Positions 53,194 through 61,788 of a stretch of DNA of 64,000 bases are shown piece by piece (within the stretch, counting starts at the first letter, position 1; the number at the start of each line of letters is the position of its first letter). Source of the DNA: Nitrospira sp. (GTDB lineage Bacteria; Nitrospirota; Nitrospiria; Nitrospirales; Nitrospiraceae). The position numbers and the translations under genes are program-made. The stretch covers positions 3,554,982 to 3,618,981 of the forward strand of contig CP092081.1 of NCBI GenBank assembly GCA_022226935.1. The letters are read 5' to 3'. Under the pieces are notes generated by a model. It did no database searches. It was not told the origin of the DNA and was given only the letters and a program-made list of their open reading frames with translations.

Positions 53194-54075
53194 TTATCCC
53201 TTCTTTCCGCCGCGCGCCGCAATGCGTGACTCGGCCGATGCCCAACCGGCGTCGAAGGGATGGCCGGCGGTGTCCAGGTCGATGACCAGCGGGGCATGAT
53301 CCGAGGGCAACGGTTTCCCCTTCCGCGCCGCGCGATCGATTTCGGCCCAGAGCAAGCGGTCCTTCAACGGCGCGCTCACGAGCAGGTGATCGATCCGCAT
53401 GCCGATGTTCTTGTGGAAATGTCCGGCACGGTAGTCCCACCACGTGTATCGTCCTAGTTCCGGGTGCCGCAATCGGTACGCATCGACGAATCCCACGTTC
53501 ACAATCCGCTCGAACGCCTGTCGCTCGCGTTCGGAGACGTGCGTGCCGCCGAGACAGGCGGCCGGGTCCCACACGTCGAGATCCTGAGGCGCTATGTTGA
53601 AATCACCCCCGATGACACAGGGTGTGTGCGGTGCGCGCGTCTGCGTGATCCATCGCGCCAGCTTGTCGAACCAGAACAGCTTCGCGTGATAGAACGGCGA
53701 ATCGACCTCGCGGCCGTTCGGCGCATAAATGCAGATGATGCGCAGGCCGCCGCAGTCGGCAGCCAGCATCCTTGCCTCGGCCAGCGGCTCGTCGTCACCC
53801 GTGTCAGTCGACCGTGCCGGCCGTAACGGCTCTCCGAAATTGGTGATCACGTTGCCGATGCCGCAGCGGCTCGCGATCGCGACACCGTTCCATCGACCTT
53901 CACCATGGTGCGCCAGCTCGTATCCGGCCTGTGTGAATGCCTCGACCGGCGCATCTGCATCCGCCAGCTTCGTTTCCTGCATCAGCAACACATCCGGCTT
54001 GGCTCGATCCAACCACCACATGACCTTTTCAAGCCGGGCCTTCAACGAGTTGACATTCCACGTCGCAATCCGCAT
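53194..54075 (-). CDS. xthA: Exodeoxyribonuclease III
   Basis: A 293-residue AP endonuclease and 3'-5' exonuclease of base-excision repair. Active-site motifs are MRIATWNVNSLKARL, LLMQETKL (metal-binding E), IYAPNGR, VIGGDFNIAP, and SDHAPLVIDL near the C-terminus. I chose the ATG at 54075 because the family starts MRIATWN; a longer frame to 54132 is not family-like. A 37-residue insert (TDTGDDEPLAEARMLAADC) is slightly longer than in E. coli. It lies 60 bases downstream of the GH13 gene on the same strand. Confidence 0.94.
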   Translation of the reverse strand: MRIATWNVNSLKARLEKVMWWLDRAKPDVLLMQETKLADADAPVEAFTQAGYELAHHGEGRWNGVAIASRCGIGNVITNFGEPLRPARSTDTGDDEPLAEARMLAADCGGLRIICIYAPNGREVDSPFYHAKLFWFDKLARWITQTRAPHTPCVIGGDFNIAPQDLDVWDPAACLGGTHVSERERQAFERIVNVGFVDAYRLRHPELGRYTWWDYRAGHFHKNIGMRIDHLLVSAPLKDRLLWAEIDRAARKGKPLPSDHAPLVIDLDTAGHPFDAGWASAESRIAARGGKKG

Positions 54076-54135
54076 GCCGTACCGTATCCTATTTCGATCG
54101 AAGCGTGCCCCAAAAAACACGCGGTGAGCCACTGC

Positions 54136-55788
54136 TTACTGTACGCTCACCACAATCCCTTCGTCGGGGCCAAGGTAAAAGTCGTCGGCGGTCCAAGGGT
54201 CTCCGGCTCTCTGTGGATCCGTGGACAGAATCAGCCGGCCCGTACGCGTCAGCTCGGAGAAGGCCGTCGGAAGCGAAATCTTGCGCGCCTGCGCGCTGAA
54301 GTTGACGGCGATCAGGAGGGATTCTCTCTGGCCTTCCATGTGGAATTCTCGTCTGAATAACAGACACTCCTGGGGCCCTCCGTCGATCGGATGATAGGTT
54401 CCGACGGTGAGCGCCTTCGAGCCTTTCTTCAGCCGGATCAGCCGCTTGTACAGCGATAACATCGACCCGGGATCCTGCTGCTCGGATGCAACATTGGTCT
54501 GCCGCCAACCTTGTGAGAGCGGCAGCCAGGGTGCGCCGCTCGTGAAACCGGCCTGCGGGCTGTCGTCCCACGGCATGGGAGTCCTGGCCGGATCGCGACC
54601 GATCTTCCACGGCCAATAGCGGATTGTGTAAGGATCCCGCAGATGTGATCGTTTCAGTCTTCCATCCCGAAGGCCCAATTCTTCTCCGTAATAGAGGAAC
54701 GGCGTGCCGCGGAGCGTGAGCAGCAGCAGAGCCGCGGCCCTGGCGCGACCGATGGGATCGCCGCCTGCGCCGTAGCGATCGATATGCCGGGACTGATCAT
54801 GGTTGCTGAACACCACCGGAGGCCAGCCGCCCTCTGGCACGGCGCGGTCGCTTTCCAGAATCAGCCGGCGAAAGGCCTCCGGGTGCCACGTAGATCGAAG
54901 CAGGCGAAAGTCGAACACCTCGTGCAGTTCGTTCGACCCGTCCCCGTAGAATGCCGCTGGCCCGCCGGGGGTGTCCGACGAAGTCTCCCCGACAAGGAGA
55001 ATGTCGCCTCGATCTTTGAGCGAGGCTCGGAGCGCCCGGAGCGCCTCATGGGTATGCGGCTGATCACGGTCGTAGCGATGGACTTGCCGGTAGTAGCTGC
55101 GCCACGCCAGACGGCGGGGATTGTCCGGCCAGCTGGTCTCTTTCCCCAGCCAATTGATCGCATCCAAACGGAAACCGTCGACGCCGCGCGCGAGCCAGAA
55201 CCGGACGACATCAAAGACCGCCTCGCGCACAGCGGGATTGGTCCAATTCAGGTCCGGCTGTTCCGGCAAGAACGAATGCAAGTAGTACTGATCGGTATGC
55301 CGGTCATGCGCCCACACCGATCCTCCGAACCGCGCGGCCCAATTGTTGGGAGGACGCCGGCGGCCTTTGCCGTCGGCCCAGTAGTACCAGTCGCGCTTTG
55401 CGGAAGTTCGGGACGCGCGCGATTCTATGAACCAGGGATGCTGGTCGGACGTGTGATTCAGGACGAGATCCATGACGACTCGTATGCCACGGTGATGGGC
55501 TTCGGAGATGAGGCGGTCGAAGTCCGCCATGGTTCCGAATCGCGGATCAATATCGCAGTAGTCCTGCACGTCATAGCCGAAATCATGCATGGGCGAAGGA
55601 TAGATCGGGGACAACCAGATCGCATCCACGCCGAGCGAGTCGGCTGACCCGTTGAGATAATCGAGTCGGCCGAGGATGCCCGGCAGATCACCGATTCCAT
55701 CTCCGTTGGAATCCTGAAAAGACCAAGGATAGATCTGATACACGATGGCCGATTGCCACCAGGAAGGATTGGACTGCAGCAGGGTCAT
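54136..55788 (-). CDS. Alpha-glucosidase / oligo-1,6-glucosidase (GH13)
   Basis: A 550-residue cytosolic glycoside hydrolase. The conserved regions are WWQSAIVYQIYPWSFQDSNGDGIGDLPGI, DLVLNHTSDQHPWF, GFRLDAINWL (nucleophile D), LLVGETSSD (acid/base E), VVFSNHDQSR (third D) and LRGTPFLYYGEELGL. Length and order match oligo-1,6-glucosidases and trehalose-6-phosphate hydrolases. Which sugar it cuts is not clear; glycogen or trehalose breakdown is plausible. It may be co-transcribed with xthA. Confidence 0.92.
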   Translation of the reverse strand: MTLLQSNPSWWQSAIVYQIYPWSFQDSNGDGIGDLPGILGRLDYLNGSADSLGVDAIWLSPIYPSPMHDFGYDVQDYCDIDPRFGTMADFDRLISEAHHRGIRVVMDLVLNHTSDQHPWFIESRASRTSAKRDWYYWADGKGRRRPPNNWAARFGGSVWAHDRHTDQYYLHSFLPEQPDLNWTNPAVREAVFDVVRFWLARGVDGFRLDAINWLGKETSWPDNPRRLAWRSYYRQVHRYDRDQPHTHEALRALRASLKDRGDILLVGETSSDTPGGPAAFYGDGSNELHEVFDFRLLRSTWHPEAFRRLILESDRAVPEGGWPPVVFSNHDQSRHIDRYGAGGDPIGRARAAALLLLTLRGTPFLYYGEELGLRDGRLKRSHLRDPYTIRYWPWKIGRDPARTPMPWDDSPQAGFTSGAPWLPLSQGWRQTNVASEQQDPGSMLSLYKRLIRLKKGSKALTVGTYHPIDGGPQECLLFRREFHMEGQRESLLIAVNFSAQARKISLPTAFSELTRTGRLILSTDPQRAGDPWTADDFYLGPDEGIVVSVQ

Positions 55789-56093
55789 GATCTGGCTTAG
55801 ACCCTACCTCAAGTTGTCCGCCGGCACAAGGAGGGGGTCGCAATCTCTGGCCGGTGACGTGTCAGCAAGCGATGACTTAGTCACTCCTTGGGGAGGCAAT
55901 GGGATGTGAACTCTATGCCGGCAGTAACAGAACGCAGATACAGAGACTATTGGCCGCAAACCGATTGGGTGTTCGATCTGTATTGTACGGTCGCCTTCCA
56001 GCGGTGCCACGCCTACGATATACCTCCCCAAAATAGGAGCCCTTGCGGCAAAGAAAGATGCGCGGAACCCTTGCCTTCAAGGGCAATCGATAA
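55789..56093. other. Intergenic region with a short gene relic
   Basis: The stretch 56029-56056 reads AATAGGAGCCCTTGCGGCAA on the plus strand and, in frame, IGALAAKKD, matching the C-terminus of the small membrane protein at 51885-52238 (LGALAAKRS). The rest of the gap shows nothing. It suggests a lost copy of that gene beside the SDR. Confidence 0.45.
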
Positions 56094-57149
56094 TTAATCC
56101 CGCTGCGTGCGGCGTGGGCTCTGTCTCCGCTCTGAAGTGGTTCTTGATGGCCACAAGGTTTTCACGGCGAGCCCGGCACCGACGAGCGCAGCTCCTGTCA
56201 GCATGGGATGCAAGGATGCGGTGGTGTAGAGACTCGATTCCGAGACATGGCCCTGATAGTCGCCCCGCTCTTGCAAATTTCCGGATGGACGATCCAATGC
56301 GTTCTCGCCACGAGGCCTGGCGGGAGGACGATTCGTCTGCTGCTGTCTGGCAAACAGCGTTTCCATCAGCAGGTCGGCAAGCCGGGGAGCATAATAACCC
56401 AGCATCCCAATGCCTTTTCCGCCGGCCCCGACATAGACATTCCGCTCTCTGTTCTCCGCGCAGTGCAGGATCGCCTGCGCGACCGTTTCTGGAGCATAGA
56501 TGGGTGGAGGATTCGTGGGTTCCGTCTCCATATAATTTTTGGCATGCTGGGGATAGGGCGTCGCGATCGCGCCGGGTTGAATCAACGTCACCGCGATCGG
56601 AATGCCGTCCATCTCCACTTCCATGCGGAGCGCATCGGTAAACGCTTTCACGGCATGCTTGGAAGCGGAATACATTCCCTGGAGGACCAAAGCCCGGTCC
56701 GAGAGGGTACTGCCTACGTTGATGATGGATCCGGGTTGATCATGTTCCCTGAAGTACCGGGCCGCTTCCATCGATCCATACACCAATCCCCAAAAGTTGG
56801 TCTCGAACAATCGCCGCATATCATCGATCGGTTCATTCAGGAGTCGCCCGTAAATCGACACTCCCGCATTGTTGACCCACGTGTCGAATCCCCCGAACAT
56901 CTGCCGTGCGATACGCGATATCCGTTGTACGTCTGCGGGCTTTCCTACATCTGCCGTGACGGTCACGGCGCGATGCCGGCCGTTTGACAATTCCCGCTCG
57001 AGCTCGATCAACGCGTCCTCCCTTCGAGCGGCCAGGACAAGGCGCGCTCCGCGTCGAGCCGCCATGCGCGCGGTCGTAAGACCGATCCCTGAAGTCGCGC
57101 CGGTGATGACGATGATCTGATGACGGAGTGGTTTGAGCCGCAAGGCCAT
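56094..57149 (-). CDS. Short-chain dehydrogenase/reductase with C-terminal membrane segment
   Basis: A 351-residue SDR. The cofactor loop is VITGATSGIGLTTARMAARRGA near residue 15, NNAGVSIYGRL near 92, and the catalytic S-Y-K set is in INVGSTLSDRA and MYSASKHAVKAF. After the usual fold (to about 260) there is a 90-residue tail with LLMETLFARQQQTNRP and a hydrophobic segment (TTASLHPMLTGAALVGAGLAVKTLW), so it is probably membrane-attached. The ATG at 57149 follows AAAGGA. It is divergent from the catalase-like gene, and a decayed copy is at 44876-45922. Confidence 0.92.
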   Translation of the reverse strand: MALRLKPLRHQIIVITGATSGIGLTTARMAARRGARLVLAARREDALIELERELSNGRHRAVTVTADVGKPADVQRISRIARQMFGGFDTWVNNAGVSIYGRLLNEPIDDMRRLFETNFWGLVYGSMEAARYFREHDQPGSIINVGSTLSDRALVLQGMYSASKHAVKAFTDALRMEVEMDGIPIAVTLIQPGAIATPYPQHAKNYMETEPTNPPPIYAPETVAQAILHCAENRERNVYVGAGGKGIGMLGYYAPRLADLLMETLFARQQQTNRPPARPRGENALDRPSGNLQERGDYQGHVSESSLYTTASLHPMLTGAALVGAGLAVKTLWPSRTTSERRQSPRRTQRD

Positions 57150-57508
57150 AACGACATTCCTTTCTCGCGGGTTCTCATCGAATAATGAGTATTGTCGAAG
57201 ACAGTCGCAGGAGGAAGGCCCGACCAACCCTCTCTCACGATATTCTACGCAACTCTGACATCCGGCCGACTGGGAAGACCCCTGGAACGACGAGAAACAA
57301 AGGCGCTGTCCGCCATGTTCCGAGCTGGTTGATCAGCATCGTGTAGGAGTTCACGCAAATGCTGTGAGGCAGTGCCACGGGTTCTTCCCTCTCGCACACC
57401 CACGCCTCACTATGGCAGTGCCGGCGATTGACTGATTCGGCATGGAGGCGTAGGGTTTTCACTCCTCTCCCAACCGATATCCCTATGGATCCCAGGAGGA
57501 GGAGACTT
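57150..57508. promoter_or_regulatory. Divergent intergenic region of the intact SDR/catalase pair
   Basis: A 359-base region holding both promoters. The block 57240-57350 is kept in the decayed copy at 46053-46162. CATGGAGGCGTAGGGTTTTC near 57440 also has a counterpart (CGCAGGAGTAGGGTTTC near 46290). No regulator site is recognised. Confidence 0.55.
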
Positions 57509-58513
57509 ATGTGGAGATCCTGCGCACCCCTCACCATCCTCGCCGTTGTCCTGGTTACCCCGCTTTCGGTCGTGGCTCAAGGATGTCCAACCAGTCAGAC
57601 ATCGTTGGCTGAACAACTCGTCAATGCGTTCAACGGCGTCTTTGGCGTCCATCCCGGAATGCGGGCGAACCATCCGAAGGGCGTCGTGCTGGAAGGCACG
57701 TTCATTCCAACCGCTGAAGCGGCCTCAGTAAGTAAGGCCGCTCATTTGCAAAAGAAACAGGCCTCAATTCCGGTGACGGTGCGATTCTCTGCCGGTTCTG
57801 GACAACCGAACGTCCCGGACACCAGTCAGATGCCGCGCGGGATGGCCGTCAAATTTTCACTGCCCGACGGATCGAAGACCGATCTTGTGGTCCTGTCCTT
57901 CAACGGCTTTCCCGTGGCTACGGCGGAAGAGTTCAGGGATTTTCTGCTCGCCGTGGGCGCGAGCGGACCAGACGCTCCCAAACCCACCGCCATCGAGAAG
58001 TTTCTCGAGGCTCACCCGGCTGCCAAACATTTCGTGGAGAGTCCGAAGCCCCAACCGGTGAGTTATGCCACCCTGCCCTATTTCGGGATCAACGCGTTCA
58101 AGTTCACGAATGCGAAAGGAGCCGTTACCGTCGGCCGCTACCAGCTCCGACCAATGGCCGGCGAGCACTTCCTCACTCAGGAGCAACTGGCCACGATGGG
58201 GCCGGATTATCTGAGCAGTGAGATTCGCAAACGGGTGCGCCGCGGTCCCGCTCAGTTCAAACTATTGCTGCAAGTGGCTGAGAAAGCCGACAAGATCGAC
58301 GATCCTTCCATCGCGTGGCCGGACAGTCGCAAACAGATCGAGTTGGGCACGATCACCATCACCAAGGCCGTGGCGGACAGCCAAGCGGCAGAAAAGAACT
58401 TGCTCTTCATGCCCGGAGCTTTGGTGCCTGGTATCGAAGCAGCTGATCCGATGATCGCCGCCCGTTCGGCGTCCTATATCGTGTCCCTGTCGCGCCGAGC
58501 TCAGGCCCAATAA
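57509..58513 (+). CDS. Catalase-family peroxidase, secreted (SrpA-like)
   Basis: A 334-residue small catalase-fold heme peroxidase. A Sec signal peptide (LTILAVVLVTPLSVVAQG) puts it in the periplasm. NGVFGVHPGMRANHPKGVVLEGTF holds the distal histidine, VRFSAGSGQPNVPDTSQMPRGMAVKF the following helix and strand, FNGFPVATAEEFRDFLLAV the next, and DPMIAARSASYIVSLSRR the proximal tyrosine. It lacks the C-terminal domains of large catalases. The ATG at 57509 follows AGGAGGAGG. Likely role is peroxide defence of the envelope, with the divergent SDR as possible partner. Confidence 0.9.
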   Translation: MWRSCAPLTILAVVLVTPLSVVAQGCPTSQTSLAEQLVNAFNGVFGVHPGMRANHPKGVVLEGTFIPTAEAASVSKAAHLQKKQASIPVTVRFSAGSGQPNVPDTSQMPRGMAVKFSLPDGSKTDLVVLSFNGFPVATAEEFRDFLLAVGASGPDAPKPTAIEKFLEAHPAAKHFVESPKPQPVSYATLPYFGINAFKFTNAKGAVTVGRYQLRPMAGEHFLTQEQLATMGPDYLSSEIRKRVRRGPAQFKLLLQVAEKADKIDDPSIAWPDSRKQIELGTITITKAVADSQAAEKNLLFMPGALVPGIEAADPMIAARSASYIVSLSRRAQAQ

Positions 58514-58549
58514 AGGCGGGGGATTGATGTTGACCTTTTCATGCTGTTC

Positions 58550-58813
58550 CTAGCGGCGGGGCCCTTTCCGCACCAGCTCCTTCTTACCCCGTGGCAGGTG
58601 AAAGTCGCACATCAACCGGCGGAAGAATTCCGCGCCTTGCAGCCGTGCGAGGTCGGCCGGTATCGCCACTTCCTTCAACGACTGCCCTTTCATCGGCTCG
58701 ATCTGGATATGCACCGGTTTCCCCTTGTGATCCTTGCCGGGAGCCAGGATACCTCCTCCCACGATCGTACCCTTTTTATCCGTCAGTACATGCATGGTTC
58801 GTTTCGCTTTCAC
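58550..58813 (-). CDS. Small hypothetical protein
   Basis: An 87-residue basic, soluble protein that I do not recognise. A strand-rich N-terminal half (TMHVLTDKKGTIVGGGILAPG, PVHIQIEPMKGQSLKEVAIP) is followed by a helix and a basic tail (LPRGKKELVRKG). The GTG at 58813 is preceded by AAGGAGG with good spacing. It starts 21 bases after the stop of the upstream minus-strand hypothetical, with which it is probably co-transcribed. Its stop is convergent with the catalase-like gene. Confidence 0.7.
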   Translation of the reverse strand: MKAKRTMHVLTDKKGTIVGGGILAPGKDHKGKPVHIQIEPMKGQSLKEVAIPADLARLQGAEFFRRLMCDFHLPRGKKELVRKGPRR

Positions 58814-58834
58814 GTACGGCCTCCTTCGGAACGC

Positions 58835-59137
58835 TTACACGTTCCCCCCGCCCTGAATCGTAAAATGCGCCAGTTCTCCGCCGATGTTGGTCACGGTCAC
58901 CGAATAGACGATCGGACTCGGTGAACCCGGATGTTGGCGGATCGGCTTCTTCTCCTTGGTATGCTCGCTGACCATGAGCCGCACCGGGTTGATCCCCACG
59001 CCATCGGCCATGATCCACTGGGCTCCGAAATCATGCCCGCCCCATTCCACTTCGTCGATCAAGCCTCCGAGAGCAAGATGGATACGGGTGGATTCACCGG
59101 GCGCCAGCCAGAAATCTCCGACCTGATTGAATGCCAT
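58835..59137 (-). CDS. Small hypothetical protein
   Basis: A 100-residue soluble protein with a beta-sandwich-like pattern (VGDFWLAPGESTRIHLALGG, WGGHDFGAQWIMADG, PIVYSVTVTNIGGELAHFTIQGGG). AGGAGG lies 6 bases before the ATG. It is unlike any family I can name. It is the first of two small minus-strand genes. Confidence 0.7.
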   Translation of the reverse strand: MAFNQVGDFWLAPGESTRIHLALGGLIDEVEWGGHDFGAQWIMADGVGINPVRLMVSEHTKEKKPIRQHPGSPSPIVYSVTVTNIGGELAHFTIQGGGNV

Positions 59138-59254
59138 CACGCGCCTCCTCTCTAAAAGTTCGGCGCATTATAGCGGACAGGTACAGGCGATGGAATCCAG
59201 CCGGCATCGAATCTCCAGTGGATTTCTTTTCCGCATAGACCGACAATAGCCTTC

Positions 59255-59710
59255 ATGGAAATGGTCGACCGCGGTCGATCGATGACGAAGATCGATCCCC
59301 GCATGCATGAATGGGCAGAGATTGCACGGCTGATCGTCTTCGATGGCCTGTGCAACTGGTGCAATACCTGGGTCGATCATACGATGGCCCGCGACCGTGG
59401 CCGGTTTCATTTCGCAACGCTGCAATCCGACAAGGGGCAAGAACTGCTCAAACTGGTAGGATTACCCACCCAGAATTTCGAGACGTTTCTCCTGTTGGAG
59501 CGAGGCCGGGTATTTACGAAATCCACCGCGGCCTTGAGAATCGTGAGGCAATTTTCCGGCGCTTGGCCGTTACTCTCTCTTTTTCTCCTCGTACCTCGCT
59601 CATTACGGGACATCCTCTACGACTACGTGGCACGCCACCGGTACCGGCTGATGGGCAAGGCGCATACCTGCCGCAGCCCCAGCGCCACAGAACGAGACCG
59701 GTTCGTCTAA
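59255..59710 (+). CDS. DCC-family thiol-disulfide oxidoreductase (DUF393)
   Basis: A 151-residue thioredoxin-like protein. LIVFDGLCNWCNTWVDHTMARD holds the DGxCxxC active site of the DCC family. RFHFATLQSDKGQELL, VFTKSTAALRIVRQFSGAWPLLSLFLLVPRSLRDILYDYVARHRYRLMGK are also typical (YuxK-like). The electron partner is unknown. The ATG at 59282 is an alternative start. It overlaps the convergent DUF2945-like gene by 4 bases. Confidence 0.87.
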   Translation: MEMVDRGRSMTKIDPRMHEWAEIARLIVFDGLCNWCNTWVDHTMARDRGRFHFATLQSDKGQELLKLVGLPTQNFETFLLLERGRVFTKSTAALRIVRQFSGAWPLLSLFLLVPRSLRDILYDYVARHRYRLMGKAHTCRSPSATERDRFV

Positions 59711-59931
59711 CCCGATCGCGCAGCGATTCTTCTGAGTGCGCGTCCCTTATGCATCGCCAGATGGCCCGTCTTGTCGCTTTTCACGAGATACTGCGGCTCC
59801 TCCTTGGAGGCTCGGGCGACATAGGTTTTGAACTTCGTGGGAGCCGTGATCTTCTTCTGAATCGTCCCGCGAATGCGGCCGGCCTCGGAGTTCCAACTCA
59901 CATGGTCACCCACATTGAAGCTTCGATCCAT
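59707..59931 (-). CDS. DUF2945-like small protein (hypervirulence-associated TUDOR type)
   Basis: A 74-residue basic protein. FNVGDHVSWNSEAGRIRGTIQKK, YVARASKEEPQYLVKSDKTGHLAMHKGRALRRI matches the small TUDOR-like domain of DUF2945. The role is unknown. GGAGGG precedes the ATG at 59931; a longer frame up to 60051 is not supported. Its stop overlaps the DCC gene's stop. Confidence 0.82.
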   Translation of the reverse strand: MDRSFNVGDHVSWNSEAGRIRGTIQKKITAPTKFKTYVARASKEEPQYLVKSDKTGHLAMHKGRALRRIAARSG

Positions 59932-60071
59932 GACGATCCCTCCGGATTGCGTGAGTTGACATAGTGCCTGCTTTTTGGCAACTCCCATACTGGGAGAGTC
60001 CCCAGATGAATCGCCCCTCGAAAAGATCGGTATAATGAGCGACTTGTTCAAGACTCAGGAGTGACCTCACG

Positions 60072-60590
60072 ATGGATATTGTGTCCCACGGTTTATGGGG
60101 AGCCTTGGCCTTTGGTCGCAAGAATCGCACGAGTTTTTGGTTGGCATTCTTGATCGGCTTGGCGCCGGACCTGTTTTCGTTCGGCATCTTGTGGGTGGCC
60201 GCTACGCTAGGGCTGTCGCCGAAGCCGGATTTCAGTCATGGCACGCCGCCGGAATCCACCATTCCACCCTACGTGCATCATCTGTATGATGTGACGCATA
60301 GCTTCATCGTATTCCTCGCCGTGTTTGCCCTCCTCTGGATTGTGACCAAGCGGCCGGTCTGGGAACTCGGCGCGTGGGGCTTGCATGTGTTGGTGGACAT
60401 CCCAACCCATTCGTTTGCGTTTTTCCCCACGCCCTTTCTCTGGCCGCTCTCGGATTGGAAATTCGATGGCTGGCCATGGAATCAATCGACCATTCTCATT
60501 CCGAACTTCACGATCCTGTTGCTGCTCTACGGCTGGTTTCTAGTGCAGCAGGGACGGCCCGTTCTCAAGCCGGAACGGGCGCGTGACTGA
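60072..60590 (+). CDS. Membrane protein, YdjM-like putative metal-dependent hydrolase
   Basis: A 172-residue protein with about four helices and repeated histidines and aspartates at helix ends: DIVSHGLWGALAF, LIGLAPDLFSF, YDVTHSFIVFLAVFALLW, LHVLVDIPTHSFAFFPTPFLWPLSDW. This spacing (H...PD...H...H..D.PTH) is that of YdjM/DUF457-type putative hydrolases. Function unknown. AGGAGTGACCTCACG precedes the ATG. Confidence 0.75.
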   Translation: MDIVSHGLWGALAFGRKNRTSFWLAFLIGLAPDLFSFGILWVAATLGLSPKPDFSHGTPPESTIPPYVHHLYDVTHSFIVFLAVFALLWIVTKRPVWELGAWGLHVLVDIPTHSFAFFPTPFLWPLSDWKFDGWPWNQSTILIPNFTILLLLYGWFLVQQGRPVLKPERARD

Positions 60591-60734
60591 GCCGGACCGG
60601 CAGACGCCCGCGTGACAATCATCCTCCCTGCTCTCTTCGCTCAGACCACAGAGCCATAGACCGCTATGAGACAAGCGGTCTACAATGCGCCGGTTTCTGT
60701 CGCATGACTTTCCCCTTCACATCGGAGTCCATCC

Positions 60735-61475
60735 ATGGCAATGAGCCAAACCTATACCGTGACCGTTTTGTTGGATGTGAACGAGACCCAGGATGTCGAT
60801 GATCGGGCGGAAAGCCGCAGTTATATTGTGGCAGATCGCGAATCGGGCCAGGCCGTCATCATCGATGCCGTGCGTGAGAACATCGAACGCGATGTGAAAA
60901 TTCTGAAGGAACTTGGCCTGACCCTGCTCTTTGCGGTCGAAACTCATGTGCATGCCGACCACATCACCGCAGCCTCGCTGCTCAAGGATCGCACCGGCGC
61001 GCAGATCGTATACGGGGGTGGCGCAGCCGGTACAGTGACAGGAGCCGATCTGTTTCTGTCTGAGGGGCAGGAACTCCGGTTCGGCCAAAGTTCGTTGAAG
61101 GCGCTGGCGACACCCGGTCACACGGACGGTTGCACCAGTTATGTCTTGACTGGTGCGGTATTTACCGGCGATGCGTTGTTCATACGAGGGAATGGCCGAA
61201 CGGATCTCCAAGGGGGGTCCGCCGCCACGCTCTTCGACTCGGTGCGCCAGAAGCTCTTCGCGCTGCCGGACGACACGATGGTCTATCCCGGCCACGACTA
61301 TCAGGGCAGGGTCTCTTCCACCGTCGGCGAGGAAAAGCGGTTCAATGAACGGCTCAATCTCTCGATCGACAAGGACAGCTTCATCGAACTGATGAACAGG
61401 CGTCAGCAGCCAATGCCGGCCAAAATCGATATCGCGGTTCCGGCCAATCTACGGGCCGGCCGTCTGGCGCAATGA
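60735..61475 (+). CDS. MBL-fold persulfide dioxygenase (ETHE1-like)
   Basis: A 246-residue metallo-beta-lactamase-fold enzyme. ETHVHADHITAASLLKDRTGAQIVYG, ATPGHTDGCTSYVL, FTGDALFIRGNGRTDLQGGSAATLFDSV and YPGHDYQGRVSSTVGEEKRFN match ETHE1, which oxidises glutathione persulfide to sulfite with non-heme iron. The second histidine pair expected of full hydrolases is reduced, as in ETHE1. It may work with TusA-type sulfur carriers in sulfide detoxification. Confidence 0.9.
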   Translation: MAMSQTYTVTVLLDVNETQDVDDRAESRSYIVADRESGQAVIIDAVRENIERDVKILKELGLTLLFAVETHVHADHITAASLLKDRTGAQIVYGGGAAGTVTGADLFLSEGQELRFGQSSLKALATPGHTDGCTSYVLTGAVFTGDALFIRGNGRTDLQGGSAATLFDSVRQKLFALPDDTMVYPGHDYQGRVSSTVGEEKRFNERLNLSIDKDSFIELMNRRQQPMPAKIDIAVPANLRAGRLAQ

Positions 61476-61788
61476 CGATGATCGGCTTGCTGCGAACGGG
61501 AGCGTGATTCCAGTTTCCAAGTTTTCGCCGTATCCCTTTCGATACTCACGGTATCGCTGTAGATACTCTCCTCTCAGTATTCTTCTCCCAAGAATTGTTT
61601 GCAGCCTAGAACCTCCTGCGAAATTAACAATAATTTTCGAAGAAGCACAAGGGCACAGTATTTGCCGATGCTCGTAGTAGAGCGATCGCATCAGGATGAG
61701 ATGATGTCGGATAGCTTGAAACTGTAGGTCTTAAAAAAATACCTGCTTTTGGAAAATCTCTGCCGAACATTCCACGGGGAGGGAGACA
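61476..61788. other. AT-richer intergenic region, no supported gene
   Basis: A 313-base gap with AATTAACAATAATTTTCG near 61622-61639 and TTAAAAAAATACC near 61731. It must hold the promoter of the large secreted protein. Minus-strand frames here show no motif. Confidence 0.5.

Noticed and set aside
54784-55647. A 287-codon plus-strand frame
   Set aside because: It is antisense to the GH13 gene, whose catalytic motifs are all present on the other strand.
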